A stretch of DNA of 9,534 nucleotides, taken from assembly GCA_946623485.1 (NCBI GenBank), contig CAMORF010000061.1, positions 1-9,534 on the forward strand, read 5' to 3'. The stretch comes from an uncultured Clostridia bacterium (lineage in GTDB: Bacteria > Bacillota > Clostridia > Lachnospirales > Lachnospiraceae). Below the pieces are notes generated by a model, which saw only the letters and a program-made list of their open reading frames with translations, searched no databases and was not told the DNA's origin. Positions 1-5,427 of the stretch are shown here, piece after piece (position 1 is the first letter of the stretch; each line of letters begins with the position of its first letter). A program made the position numbers and the translations under genes.

Positions 1-32
1 TTCTCAAGCTGTTCTTTTTCGCTCTTTTTCAT
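1..32 (-). CDS. Start of an unidentified gene, cut by the left edge
   Basis: Ten codons from an ATG at position 32 read MKKSEKEQLE and then leave the window. The lysine/glutamate-rich start looks like a normal soluble N-terminus, but it is too short to identify. A promoter-like TATACT lies about 70 bases upstream on the same strand. The only Shine-Dalgarno-like run (AAAGGGGG) ends about 15 bases before the ATG, farther than usual. The ATG sits in the loop and first pair of a small hairpin (24-40). A competing ATG at about position 64 opens a different frame that closes near the left edge after about 19 codons, so it is less likely. The call rests on promoter, orientation and composition only. 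Confidence 0.42.
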   Translation of the reverse strand, partial: MKKSEKEQLE

Positions 33-40
33 AGAAAAAG
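24..40 (-). promoter_or_regulatory. Small hairpin enclosing the start codon of the left-edge gene
   Basis: On the minus strand CTTTTTC, a TAT loop and GAAAAAG form a perfect 7-bp stem. The A and T of the putative start codon ATG lie in the loop and its G forms the first pair of the stem. It is A/T-rich and therefore weak. It could modestly limit initiation, or it could simply result from a lysine-rich start following a T-rich leader. Confidence 0.3.
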
Positions 41-52
41 CTAAAAGCCCCC

Positions 53-81
53 TTTCCTATCATGGATTTCCTATCATGGAT
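53..81. repeat. 14-bp tandem duplication in the 5' leader
   Basis: The 14-base unit tttcctatcatgga occurs twice back to back (53-66 and 67-80), with one further matching base or two at the junction. On the minus strand each copy carries ATG followed by AUAGGAAA, so the leader of the left-edge gene has two copies of a purine-rich, Shine-Dalgarno-like stretch. The first copy forms a five-codon mini-frame (MIGNP, stop). An exact duplication like this usually reflects recent slippage. Confidence 0.7.
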
Positions 82-102
82 TGTTCTTAACGCACAATTC
101 AT

Positions 103-140
103 AGTATAACATAAAAACCGTTAAAAAACCGTAAAAATCC
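103..140 (-). promoter_or_regulatory. Leftward promoter with three phased GG-T-tract repeats
   Basis: On the minus strand a good -10 element TATACT (103-108) is preceded by three imperfect repeats: GGATTTTTAC, GGTTTTTTAAC and GGTTTTTATG. They begin at 140, 130 and 119, so they are spaced 10 and 11 bases apart, one helical turn each. The last two share ACGGTTTTT. No good -35 hexamer is present (CGGTTT at 17-bp spacing), and the repeats occupy that place. This fits an activator-dependent promoter of the kind used by OmpR/PhoB and SARP regulators, which bind direct repeats about 11 bp apart. The adjacent regulator (1788-2549) has such a DNA-binding domain, but that it binds here is inference. 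The promoter would drive the left-edge gene. Confidence 0.5.
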
Positions 141-151
141 TGAGATTTGGT

Positions 152-334
152 TCAAAAATCGGCATCATTATCACGGTCGGTACAGAAACCATTGATGATA
201 AAATCAGATATTTCTTTTGTACTCTTTTGTCTTGCATCCTGTCATTTTGCCACTTGATGTTCTGTAGCCTGCAGCTTTGCCGTCTGTGTTTTGTACTCTA
301 TTGCCTTGCTGTCTGCGGTTTTGCTGTCTGCCAT
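152..334 (-). pseudogene. Low-complexity small reading frame interrupted by TGA
   Basis: The frame starts with ATG 10 bases after the kinase stop and runs 30 codons (MADSKTADSKAIEYK...) to a TGA at 242-244. It stays open for 29 more codons (...STKEISDFIINGFCTD...) to a second TGA at 152-154. The first half is built on an imperfect 15-bp unit (GCAGACAGCAAAACC), and its 3' neighbour contains a diverged copy of an internal 21-bp stretch. No convincing ribosome-binding site precedes the ATG. The second half has protein-like composition, so this may be a decayed gene with a nonsense change or frameshift, or chance open frame in repetitive intergenic DNA. I do not recognise the product. Confidence 0.27.
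215..309. repeat. Imperfect 21-bp direct repeat (two copies)
   Basis: Positions 215-235 and 289-309 match at 19 of 21 bases and share the core ttttgtactct. The copies are 74 bases apart, which is not a multiple of three, so they are read in different frames and the match is a DNA-level duplication rather than a protein repeat. They lie in the low-complexity stretch after the kinase gene. Confidence 0.5.
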
Positions 335-344
335 GATGTACGGA

Positions 345-1748
345 TCATTTCGGAACCTGTATGGTGACAACCGTTCCTTTTCCGGGGGTACTTTCAATCT
401 CCAGACTGCCGCCCACCATCTCCCGCACGCGGTACCGGGTGTTACTGATGCCCAGATGACGCCTGCCATCATCAATCGCCTGCCGGACATCAAATCCGGT
501 CCCGTCATCTGAAACCGTGACTACATAATGCAAATCCGTTTCAAAGGAGCAGATCCGGACCGTTCCTCCTGACTTCTTCCTGCAGATCCCATGCTTAATG
601 GCGTTCTCCACCATCGGCTGTACCGACAGAGCCGGTACCAAAAATGCGGTGCAGCTGATCTCATATTCTATATTGAGCTTGTTCGGAAAACGAAGCTTTT
701 CAAGCCAGACATACGTTTTGATATGGTTCAGCTCCTCCGAGAAGGAAATCGGATTCCTTTTATCCACAAAATCCATGTTTTCTCGCAGATAATCCGAAAA
801 CGCGTTGGTCGCCTCCGCGGCAAGCTTTGGATCTTCCTCGCACAGCGCTCCGATGGAAGCCAGGCAATTATAAAGGAAATGGGGCTGCATCTGCGAGATC
901 ATTACCGCAACCTGAAGGCGGCTCTGTTCTTTTTCACGCTCTACCATGTCATTTTCAAGTTCATCATAGGAGTTAATAAAAACGAGGCACAGCGGCAGCA
1001 CGATCGTACTGAGCATAATGCCCCACGTATAAATATTCTGATCCACAACATCGTGATTATAGGACAGCATGATAGACAGAACCGGCACAAAAATGCAGAT
1101 CAAAAAGGGAATGATCCTGTTTCGGTTCAGCTTGGAAAAAATTGTGCCGATGCTCAAAAGCATAAGGAAGATACAATCCGTGATTGCACTGATATAATCC
1201 ACGATATCAGGAGAAGTAATTCCATCCGGAGTGATCTGAAAAAGGATCGGCCGGAAAAGATTCACCACAAGGGCAGCAACGTAGAGCACATATACGATGA
1301 CCATGATCATGGTAATGGCACGCGTCAAGGCAGAAGCTTTCAGAAACTGCTTTTGATAGAACCACAAAGACACAAAAAGCCCGAGATAAAAAAAATAACT
1401 CGCAGTGAGCAATATCGTAATCTGCCGGGTATGGCCCGGCAGATGATAGACACTGTTTGCGAGAGAAGAAAAGAAAGAAGCGGCATAGAGAATCATGAGA
1501 AACAGTGCCAGAAAAAACTTCCGGCCCGTGACCGTTTTTGATTTAAAAAACAATATGCCCATCAAAACTGTCAGAAAGGAAAGGCCAAGAATATGGACAA
1601 TATTCGCCAGAAAGAGATAGCCTTCCCGGGAAACGTCATTTCTCACAGCCTCTTCGATACAAATCAAGGTAAGGATACACAGAATACCAAGCGTAATAGA
1701 ACGGATCACCCGATCCTTGTTGTTTAGCACGGCTGTTTGCTTCTCCAT
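345..1748 (-). CDS. Membrane sensor histidine kinase, LytS/YpdA type
   Basis: This 467-residue kinase would autophosphorylate on a histidine and pass the phosphate to the response regulator encoded just upstream. Residues 1-260 hold about eight hydrophobic helices with only short loops, so it probably senses something in or at the membrane. The core follows: the His_kinase motif QMQPHFLYN with His290, the N-box QPMVENAIKHG (Asn382), the G1 box SDDGTGFD (414-420), HLGISN (431-436) and a GKG near 456. All catalytic boxes are intact. I chose the ATG at 1748 rather than one eight codons earlier because AGGAGAGG lies immediately upstream. The gene begins 39 bases after the regulator's stop, so the two are co-transcribed. 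LytS-type kinases normally pair with LytTR regulators, and this one does not. The signal is unknown. Confidence 0.93.
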   Translation of the reverse strand: MEKQTAVLNNKDRVIRSITLGILCILTLICIEEAVRNDVSREGYLFLANIVHILGLSFLTVLMGILFFKSKTVTGRKFFLALFLMILYAASFFSSLANSVYHLPGHTRQITILLTASYFFYLGLFVSLWFYQKQFLKASALTRAITMIMVIVYVLYVAALVVNLFRPILFQITPDGITSPDIVDYISAITDCIFLMLLSIGTIFSKLNRNRIIPFLICIFVPVLSIMLSYNHDVVDQNIYTWGIMLSTIVLPLCLVFINSYDELENDMVEREKEQSRLQVAVMISQMQPHFLYNCLASIGALCEEDPKLAAEATNAFSDYLRENMDFVDKRNPISFSEELNHIKTYVWLEKLRFPNKLNIEYEISCTAFLVPALSVQPMVENAIKHGICRKKSGGTVRICSFETDLHYVVTVSDDGTGFDVRQAIDDGRRHLGISNTRYRVREMVGGSLEIESTPGKGTVVTIQVPK

Positions 1749-1752
1749 AGAT

Positions 1753-1760
1753 CCTCTCCT
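1753..1760 (-). promoter_or_regulatory. Ribosome-binding site fixing the kinase start
   Basis: AGGAGAGG on the minus strand, four bases before the ATG at 1748. It selects MEKQ... over the longer in-frame start at 1772, which has this site inside its coding sequence. Confidence 0.75.
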
Positions 1761-1787
1761 GATTCCGGGCACAAAAACAGACAGCTT

Positions 1788-2549
1788 TTACACAAACACC
1801 GCGGCGGCCCAGCTATACTGCGTCATATAAGCTCCTTTATACCGATTCAAGGCTTCGGCCTTCCCGTCCAGGTAATCAAAATAATCACACCGGACTTTTT
1901 CCCGGCGGACCCCCAGCACGCCCCAGCCCTTGATCAGGATATCTTCCTGCCCGATTTCAGAGAGCGCCTTCACGAGGTCTCTCTTTACAACCCGGAAGTA
2001 AGAGTCGGAGCTGCCCCTGAAAATCGCATTGCTGATATCCGCGGAAGAACAGACCGTGCCCGCCTTATTGACCAGGTAAGCCAGAAGCTCTTTGGAACGT
2101 TTTGTAAATACGGTCACCGGCACCCCATGATAGAATACTTCAAATTCCCCAAAACACCGGATGTACAGTCCCTGCTCCACAGGCTTGTACAGCCTGTTTT
2201 CCCGAAGCAAGGACAAAGCATGTTCTATCTTTTCTTTCGTAATCGGCTTCATCAGGTAGTCACTGGCTCCCAGATGGAATGCCTGCACAGCGTAATCACT
2301 GTAGCCGGTGCAGAAAACAATATCACAGGCAGGATACGCCGCCTTGATCCGCTTCGCCAGGTCGACTCCGTTCATGTTTCCGATTGCGATGTCCAGAAAG
2401 GCGATACTGATTTCCTTCCGGGGTAAAACAGCAAGCGCGTCATCCGTGTTGTCAAAAGCCAGTATCTCCGCCTCCGGTAAAGCTTCGTGGATCCGATTTG
2501 TCAGATGCTTCAGCAGGATAACCTCGTCTTCTACCGCCAATACCCTCAT
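1788..2549 (-). CDS. Response regulator: receiver plus SARP-like winged helix
   Basis: This is a 253-residue cytoplasmic transcription factor. Residues 1-118 form a complete receiver: acidic Glu7/Asp8, phosphoacceptor Asp53 in AFLDIAIG, Thr81 in CTGYSDYA and Lys101 in LMKPIT. From about residue 128 comes an OmpR/SARP-type DNA-binding domain (IRCFGEFEVFYHG, then KRSKELLAYLVNKAG, then a recognition-helix region around SDSYFRVVKRDLVKAL). The end (CDYFDYLDG...YKGAYMTQYSWA) resembles the first helices of a BTAD domain and stops there, so the output is a short SARP-like module. A Shine-Dalgarno-like GGAAGGA precedes the ATG by about eight bases. The gene lies directly before its kinase, 23 bases downstream of the palindrome at 2573-2625. 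Targets are unknown; one candidate is the phased-repeat promoter at 103-140. Confidence 0.92.
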   Translation of the reverse strand: MRVLAVEDEVILLKHLTNRIHEALPEAEILAFDNTDDALAVLPRKEISIAFLDIAIGNMNGVDLAKRIKAAYPACDIVFCTGYSDYAVQAFHLGASDYLMKPITKEKIEHALSLLRENRLYKPVEQGLYIRCFGEFEVFYHGVPVTVFTKRSKELLAYLVNKAGTVCSSADISNAIFRGSSDSYFRVVKRDLVKALSEIGQEDILIKGWGVLGVRREKVRCDYFDYLDGKAEALNRYKGAYMTQYSWAAAVFV

Positions 2550-2572
2550 CTTATCGTCCTTCCAGAACTACA

Positions 2573-2625
2573 GAACTGTCACGAAATAACCAGCGCAATC
2601 TGCACAGGTTATTTCGTGACAGTTC
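2573..2625. repeat. 53-nt near-perfect palindrome between membrane cassette and regulator
   Basis: A perfect 19-bp inverted repeat (2573-2591 with 2607-2625) surrounds 15 bases that can themselves fold. On the minus-strand RNA, one T.T mismatch is followed by five pairs (one G.U) and a three-base loop. On the plus strand the G.U becomes C.A, so folding slightly favours the sense RNA of the flanking genes. Neither side has a T-run, so this is not a classical intrinsic terminator. It begins about 15 bases after the stop of the 454-residue membrane protein and ends before the regulator's ribosome-binding site. It could stabilise or process the transcript, attenuate read-through, or be one copy of a dispersed REP-like element. 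Confidence 0.9.
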
Positions 2626-2639
2626 CTATGGCTCATACT

Positions 2640-4004
2640 TCACAGTGTTTGTTTTGCAGATTCCGCCGTCTTTTCCTGATCTGCCGCCTGCGCGCTTTCC
2701 GCTGCCTTGTCTGCGCCTGCAGCCTGTGCGGCATCTGCTGCACTACCTGCGTCTGCCTCCTTCGCACTGTCTGATGCCTTGCCTGCGTCCGCTTCCTTCG
2801 CAGCGTCTGCTGTCTTCTCCGCGCCTGCTGCAGTTGCTGCTTCCGCGCTCTTCGCTGTTTCAGCTTCCTTCGCCTGCCCGGCCGGATTCGGAGCTTCCGC
2901 TTTCTTCACATATTCGGCCACCTCATCCTTTGTCTTGCTGATATAATCACTTACGCTTTCCGAAACAGACGAAGAGATCTGCCCGCTCGCAACGCAAAGT
3001 ACCACGGTGGGAACCACAAAAACGAGTGAAACAACCCCGACCAGGATCAGCAGCGGCGTATGTGACCTGCGGCCTGTGTCTTCCGGCTGCGTATCGCTGA
3101 CTGCGTTTGCAAAGTTCTGGTAGCTGAGCATCACGAAGACATACTTCAGGATCGTGAATAACGGAACCAGGGAACCCGCAAAAACAGCACCCTTCACCCC
3201 GGATTCCATGAAAGCGCCAATCGATACCACAGCCCCGATAGCCGTGAAAACCATCAGGATAATGCAGACAACCTTGAGGCCGGAAGCTTTCACCTTTGCG
3301 CGCATCCCTGTCGAAAGCTCATAGCCGATCCCCTTCATCGCCCCTGCGATTCCACGGTGATAAAGCACGGACGGAATGTGTACCAGGACATAGAAGATCC
3401 CCAGACTGATGAACACGATCGCGAAAAATGTCCCTGAAGTAAAGCCCATCTGGCCAATGGCGAAAAAGCTCATCACCAGGGCACTCAGGATCCCTGCAAG
3501 CATCTTAATCAGATCCACCACAAAATAAATCTTGTGCAGCACTTCCAGGGTGAGACTCCCCCCTTTTCCAAAACGAAGCCGGATCGCCGCTACCGCCTCC
3601 ACGGCAGCAAGCAAAGCAAATGGCAGGAAGGCCAGGAACACATAGAAAGCCAGCGCGCCGTTGACCTGAAAGTTGATCTGCGTCGGAATCATTTCCAGAA
3701 CCTGACGGATGACGTCGCCGGGAACCTTCGCCGCGTTCAAAAGCTGCGCGACCATGGTCTTGATATCTGCGACAATGGATTCCTGCGCCAGCGTCTTGTT
3801 GACGGAAGTCACAATGGTATTGACCACCACAGCACAGAAGATCGCAAAGCATCCCTTGGTCAGGCCTTCCATCAGCTTAAACAGCATCAGAAGCGTTGCC
3901 GGGACGGTCTCCAGGTAAGCAGGCGGATTCGCCCATGTTTTCTTCGCGCTGTCTCCCGTCTCATCCAGAGAGACCATGTCCACTCCATTCATTTTTGTAT
4001 CCAT
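2640..4004 (-). CDS. Polytopic membrane protein with alanine-rich 12-residue repeat tail
   Basis: I do not recognise this 454-residue protein. After a polar N-terminus (1-32) there are about seven hydrophobic segments, near 45-66, 116-141, 160-183, 190-212, 243-266, 273-294 and 316-338. Residues 70-112 form a probable loop, and a basic stretch (TGMRAKVKASGLK) follows the fourth helix. After the last helix, a linker (341-384) leads to a low-complexity tail rich in Ala, Lys, Glu and Asp that repeats every 12 residues from Lys385 to the end. The tail is likely helical. Its side of the membrane is not settled. The ATG at 4004 is preceded by AGGAGAGGAACAAAG, a strong site, 21 bases after the stop of the preceding membrane gene. 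It is therefore the last member of the cassette starting with the MscS-family channel. A role as channel partner or envelope scaffold is guesswork. Confidence 0.85.
   Translation of the reverse strand: MDTKMNGVDMVSLDETGDSAKKTWANPPAYLETVPATLLMLFKLMEGLTKGCFAIFCAVVVNTIVTSVNKTLAQESIVADIKTMVAQLLNAAKVPGDVIRQVLEMIPTQINFQVNGALAFYVFLAFLPFALLAAVEAVAAIRLRFGKGGSLTLEVLHKIYFVVDLIKMLAGILSALVMSFFAIGQMGFTSGTFFAIVFISLGIFYVLVHIPSVLYHRGIAGAMKGIGYELSTGMRAKVKASGLKVVCIILMVFTAIGAVVSIGAFMESGVKGAVFAGSLVPLFTILKYVFVMLSYQNFANAVSDTQPEDTGRRSHTPLLILVGVVSLVFVVPTVVLCVASGQISSSVSESVSDYISKTKDEVAEYVKKAEAPNPAGQAKEAETAKSAEAATAAGAEKTADAAKEADAGKASDSAKEADAGSAADAAQAAGADKAAESAQAADQEKTAESAKQTL
2643..2852 (-). repeat. 36-bp / 12-residue tandem repeat, about 5.8 copies
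   Basis: Codons 385-454 of the membrane protein divide exactly into 12-residue units beginning at residues 385, 397, 409, 421, 433 and 445, the last one short. The consensus is K-x-A-[DE]-x-A-x-x-A-x-[ADQ]-[EDG]. Units two and three share AKEADAG at the same register. The spacing is invariant while residues differ, which points to old duplication kept in phase by selection or by later slippage. Copy number could vary between strains. Confidence 0.85.
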
Positions 4005-4025
4005 CTTTGTTCCTCTCCTTTTTCT

Positions 4026-5225
4026 TTATTTCATATATTGCGCAGCCATCTCCATGATCTTGTTGATAAGGATCGTAAGGTTCATAACGATCCCCTGGTG
4101 CATTCCTTCGATTCCCACAAGAAGAGCCAGCAGCACGCCGCCGATGGGAATCAGCGTGTCCAGCTTCGGCTTTTTACTGACCCGCGTATAAGAAAACAGC
4201 AGTATCACAGGGACCAGGAAAATCATAGGCCAATGGGTTCCGATCCGCCATGCACTGGTGACCTGCATCGCGAGAGGAAGCACCTTGTTCAGCTTATCCT
4301 CCGTTTCCACCGTAAGCTCCGCGTTCAGGTTTACTCCCGCTGCCAGGTAACTCAAGATGATGGAGCTGTATACAGAAAGCAGAAAATCAATCAGGGCCGT
4401 GATCGCGATCACCACGGAAGCATAGACAGAGAACCGGAGCGAATGCGCATTGGTCTGCGTATACGACTCGAAATGTTCCTCTGTTTTCCCCTTCTTTGAG
4501 AACCGGACTCCCTCCAGCTTAATATGCAGCGCCAGGAAAATAAACAAGACAAAGCTCATGAAAGGCTTGGTCGTCAGGAACGGGTAAACGAGGTACGGCG
4601 GCTTCTGATCCACCAGGGTAATCCGGATCCGAATCGCCAGGGCTCCGATTTCATACAGAACCGGAAACACCGCCATCGCCCGGAACAGACGCAGCTTTTT
4701 CCCCTGAAAATGCTTCTGCGGAACATATTCCAGGAAAAACATAAACAGGGTGCACAAAAACAGGTCAATAAACAGGTTAAAGATCAATGATCCGGAGACA
4801 GCCGACTCATACAGCGCGTCCGTGAGAATCTTGTTTGCCTCTTCCCTGTTTCCCAGCACAGCGGTAAAGAGTTCCAGCAAGTTGTGCTCTTTTACAATGA
4901 TAAAGATCAGCACGATCCCCAGGGACAGCCCGCCGAACTTCATCAGCTGCTGCTTGTATGTCTTCTTTTTATCCAGGATGATGGCAAAGTTAGCGATCAA
5001 AAACAGCGGAAGGGCAAAGTACCCAAGCGTTTCCCCCACACTATGCAGCGTGTATATCCATTGAGGCTGGTTCTTATCCAGGCTGATCGCAAGTGAAGTC
5101 AGCACGCCAAGGACCTTAAACGAGATGCAGAGCCAGCCAAAGATCAGGAGATGTTGATAAGACAACGGCCCCCGGTACTTAATGTCATTTGCACTGGTTC
5201 TTTCATACTTTGAGATTCGGTTCAT
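4026..5225 (-). CDS. Polytopic membrane protein of unknown function, about nine helices
   Basis: This 399-residue integral membrane protein was not recognised. After a polar start (MNRISKYERTSANDIKYRGP), hydrophobic segments lie near residues 25-47, 62-84, 99-112, 144-166, 180-203, 220-236, 265-297, 331-347 and 357-377. There are charged loops such as DKKKTYKQQ (85-93) and SKKGKTEEHFE (243-253), which are probably cytoplasmic. No catalytic motif, signal sequence or transporter signature is evident. An in-frame ATG 35 codons upstream (5330) would extend it through a basic stretch and into the 44-residue gene, but it lacks a ribosome-binding site. GGAGGGGGG before 5225 supports the shorter form. 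It lies between the MscS/small-protein pair and the repeat-tail protein in a tight series, so it is probably co-expressed and may be an accessory subunit (inferred). Confidence 0.85.
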   Translation of the reverse strand: MNRISKYERTSANDIKYRGPLSYQHLLIFGWLCISFKVLGVLTSLAISLDKNQPQWIYTLHSVGETLGYFALPLFLIANFAIILDKKKTYKQQLMKFGGLSLGIVLIFIIVKEHNLLELFTAVLGNREEANKILTDALYESAVSGSLIFNLFIDLFLCTLFMFFLEYVPQKHFQGKKLRLFRAMAVFPVLYEIGALAIRIRITLVDQKPPYLVYPFLTTKPFMSFVLFIFLALHIKLEGVRFSKKGKTEEHFESYTQTNAHSLRFSVYASVVIAITALIDFLLSVYSSIILSYLAAGVNLNAELTVETEDKLNKVLPLAMQVTSAWRIGTHWPMIFLVPVILLFSYTRVSKKPKLDTLIPIGGVLLALLVGIEGMHQGIVMNLTILINKIMEMAAQYMK

Positions 5226-5232
5226 AGTTCTT

Positions 5233-5242
5233 CCCCCCCTCC
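5233..5242 (-). promoter_or_regulatory. Strong ribosome-binding site fixing the start at 5225
   Basis: On the minus strand GGAGG runs into a G-tract, seven bases before the ATG at 5225. It decides the start of the 399-residue membrane protein against the upstream in-frame ATG at 5330. Confidence 0.75.
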
Positions 5243-5292
5243 GATCTTCTCTGAAAACGTTTCTCTGATCGCATCGAAAAAGCCCGATCTGA

Positions 5293-5427
5293 TCACTCTT
5301 CCTCCGAAAGAGACCTGTCTTCCTCCTCATTGTCCGGAAGTGATTTCACCTCCGAATAAAAGTTTACTACCACAGAGATATTCAGCGCAACCGCAATCAA
5401 ACCATAAACGCCCAGAATGACCGGCAT
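5293..5427 (-). CDS. 44-residue single-helix membrane microprotein
   Basis: The stop of the MscS-family gene and an ATG share one base (TAATG at 5429-5425). The frame from that ATG encodes 44 residues. Residues 1-23 are almost entirely hydrophobic (MPVILGVYGLIAVALNISVV...), a single membrane helix. The rest (24-44) is short, polar and strongly acidic, with the runs NEEED and SEEE at the end. No good Shine-Dalgarno site precedes it, so translation is probably coupled to the channel gene by re-initiation at the overlap. That arrangement suits a small subunit made in proportion to the channel. The size, one helix and acidic tail resemble known regulatory microproteins of membrane complexes in general, but I recognise no family. 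The stop is 67 bases before the next gene. Confidence 0.68.
   Translation of the reverse strand: MPVILGVYGLIAVALNISVVVNFYSEVKSLPDNEEEDRSLSEEE

Noticed and set aside
120..236. 38-codon minus-strand frame starting MQDKRVQKK
   Set aside because: It overlaps the promoter repeats, has no ribosome-binding site and competes with a more protein-like frame in the same bases.
591..1541. 316-codon open frame on the plus strand
   Set aside because: It lies entirely antisense to the histidine kinase, whose catalytic boxes are all intact. The plus frame is rich in Arg, His, Gln and Lys with no recognisable domain. It is a composition shadow.
1737..2426. 229-codon open frame on the plus strand
   Set aside because: It is antisense to the response regulator, which has a complete receiver and DNA-binding domain on the minus strand.
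2561..2578. cagaact repeated eight bases apart beside the palindrome, as a possible target-site duplication
   Set aside because: The two copies are on the same side and one is part of the palindrome arm, so they do not flank an insertion. No transposase or terminal repeats are present.
2573..2625. Calling the palindrome an intrinsic terminator
   Set aside because: No T-run follows the stem on either strand. It was kept as an inverted repeat of unsettled function.
3534..4499. 321-codon open frame on the plus strand
   Set aside because: It runs antisense across two membrane-protein genes and their gap. Its His/Arg/Gln-rich composition is the usual complement of hydrophobic codons.
5226..5330. 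N-terminal extension of the 399-residue membrane protein to an ATG at 5330
   Set aside because: No ribosome-binding site precedes 5330, and the extension overlaps the 44-residue gene. A strong GGAGG-type site lies just before 5225.
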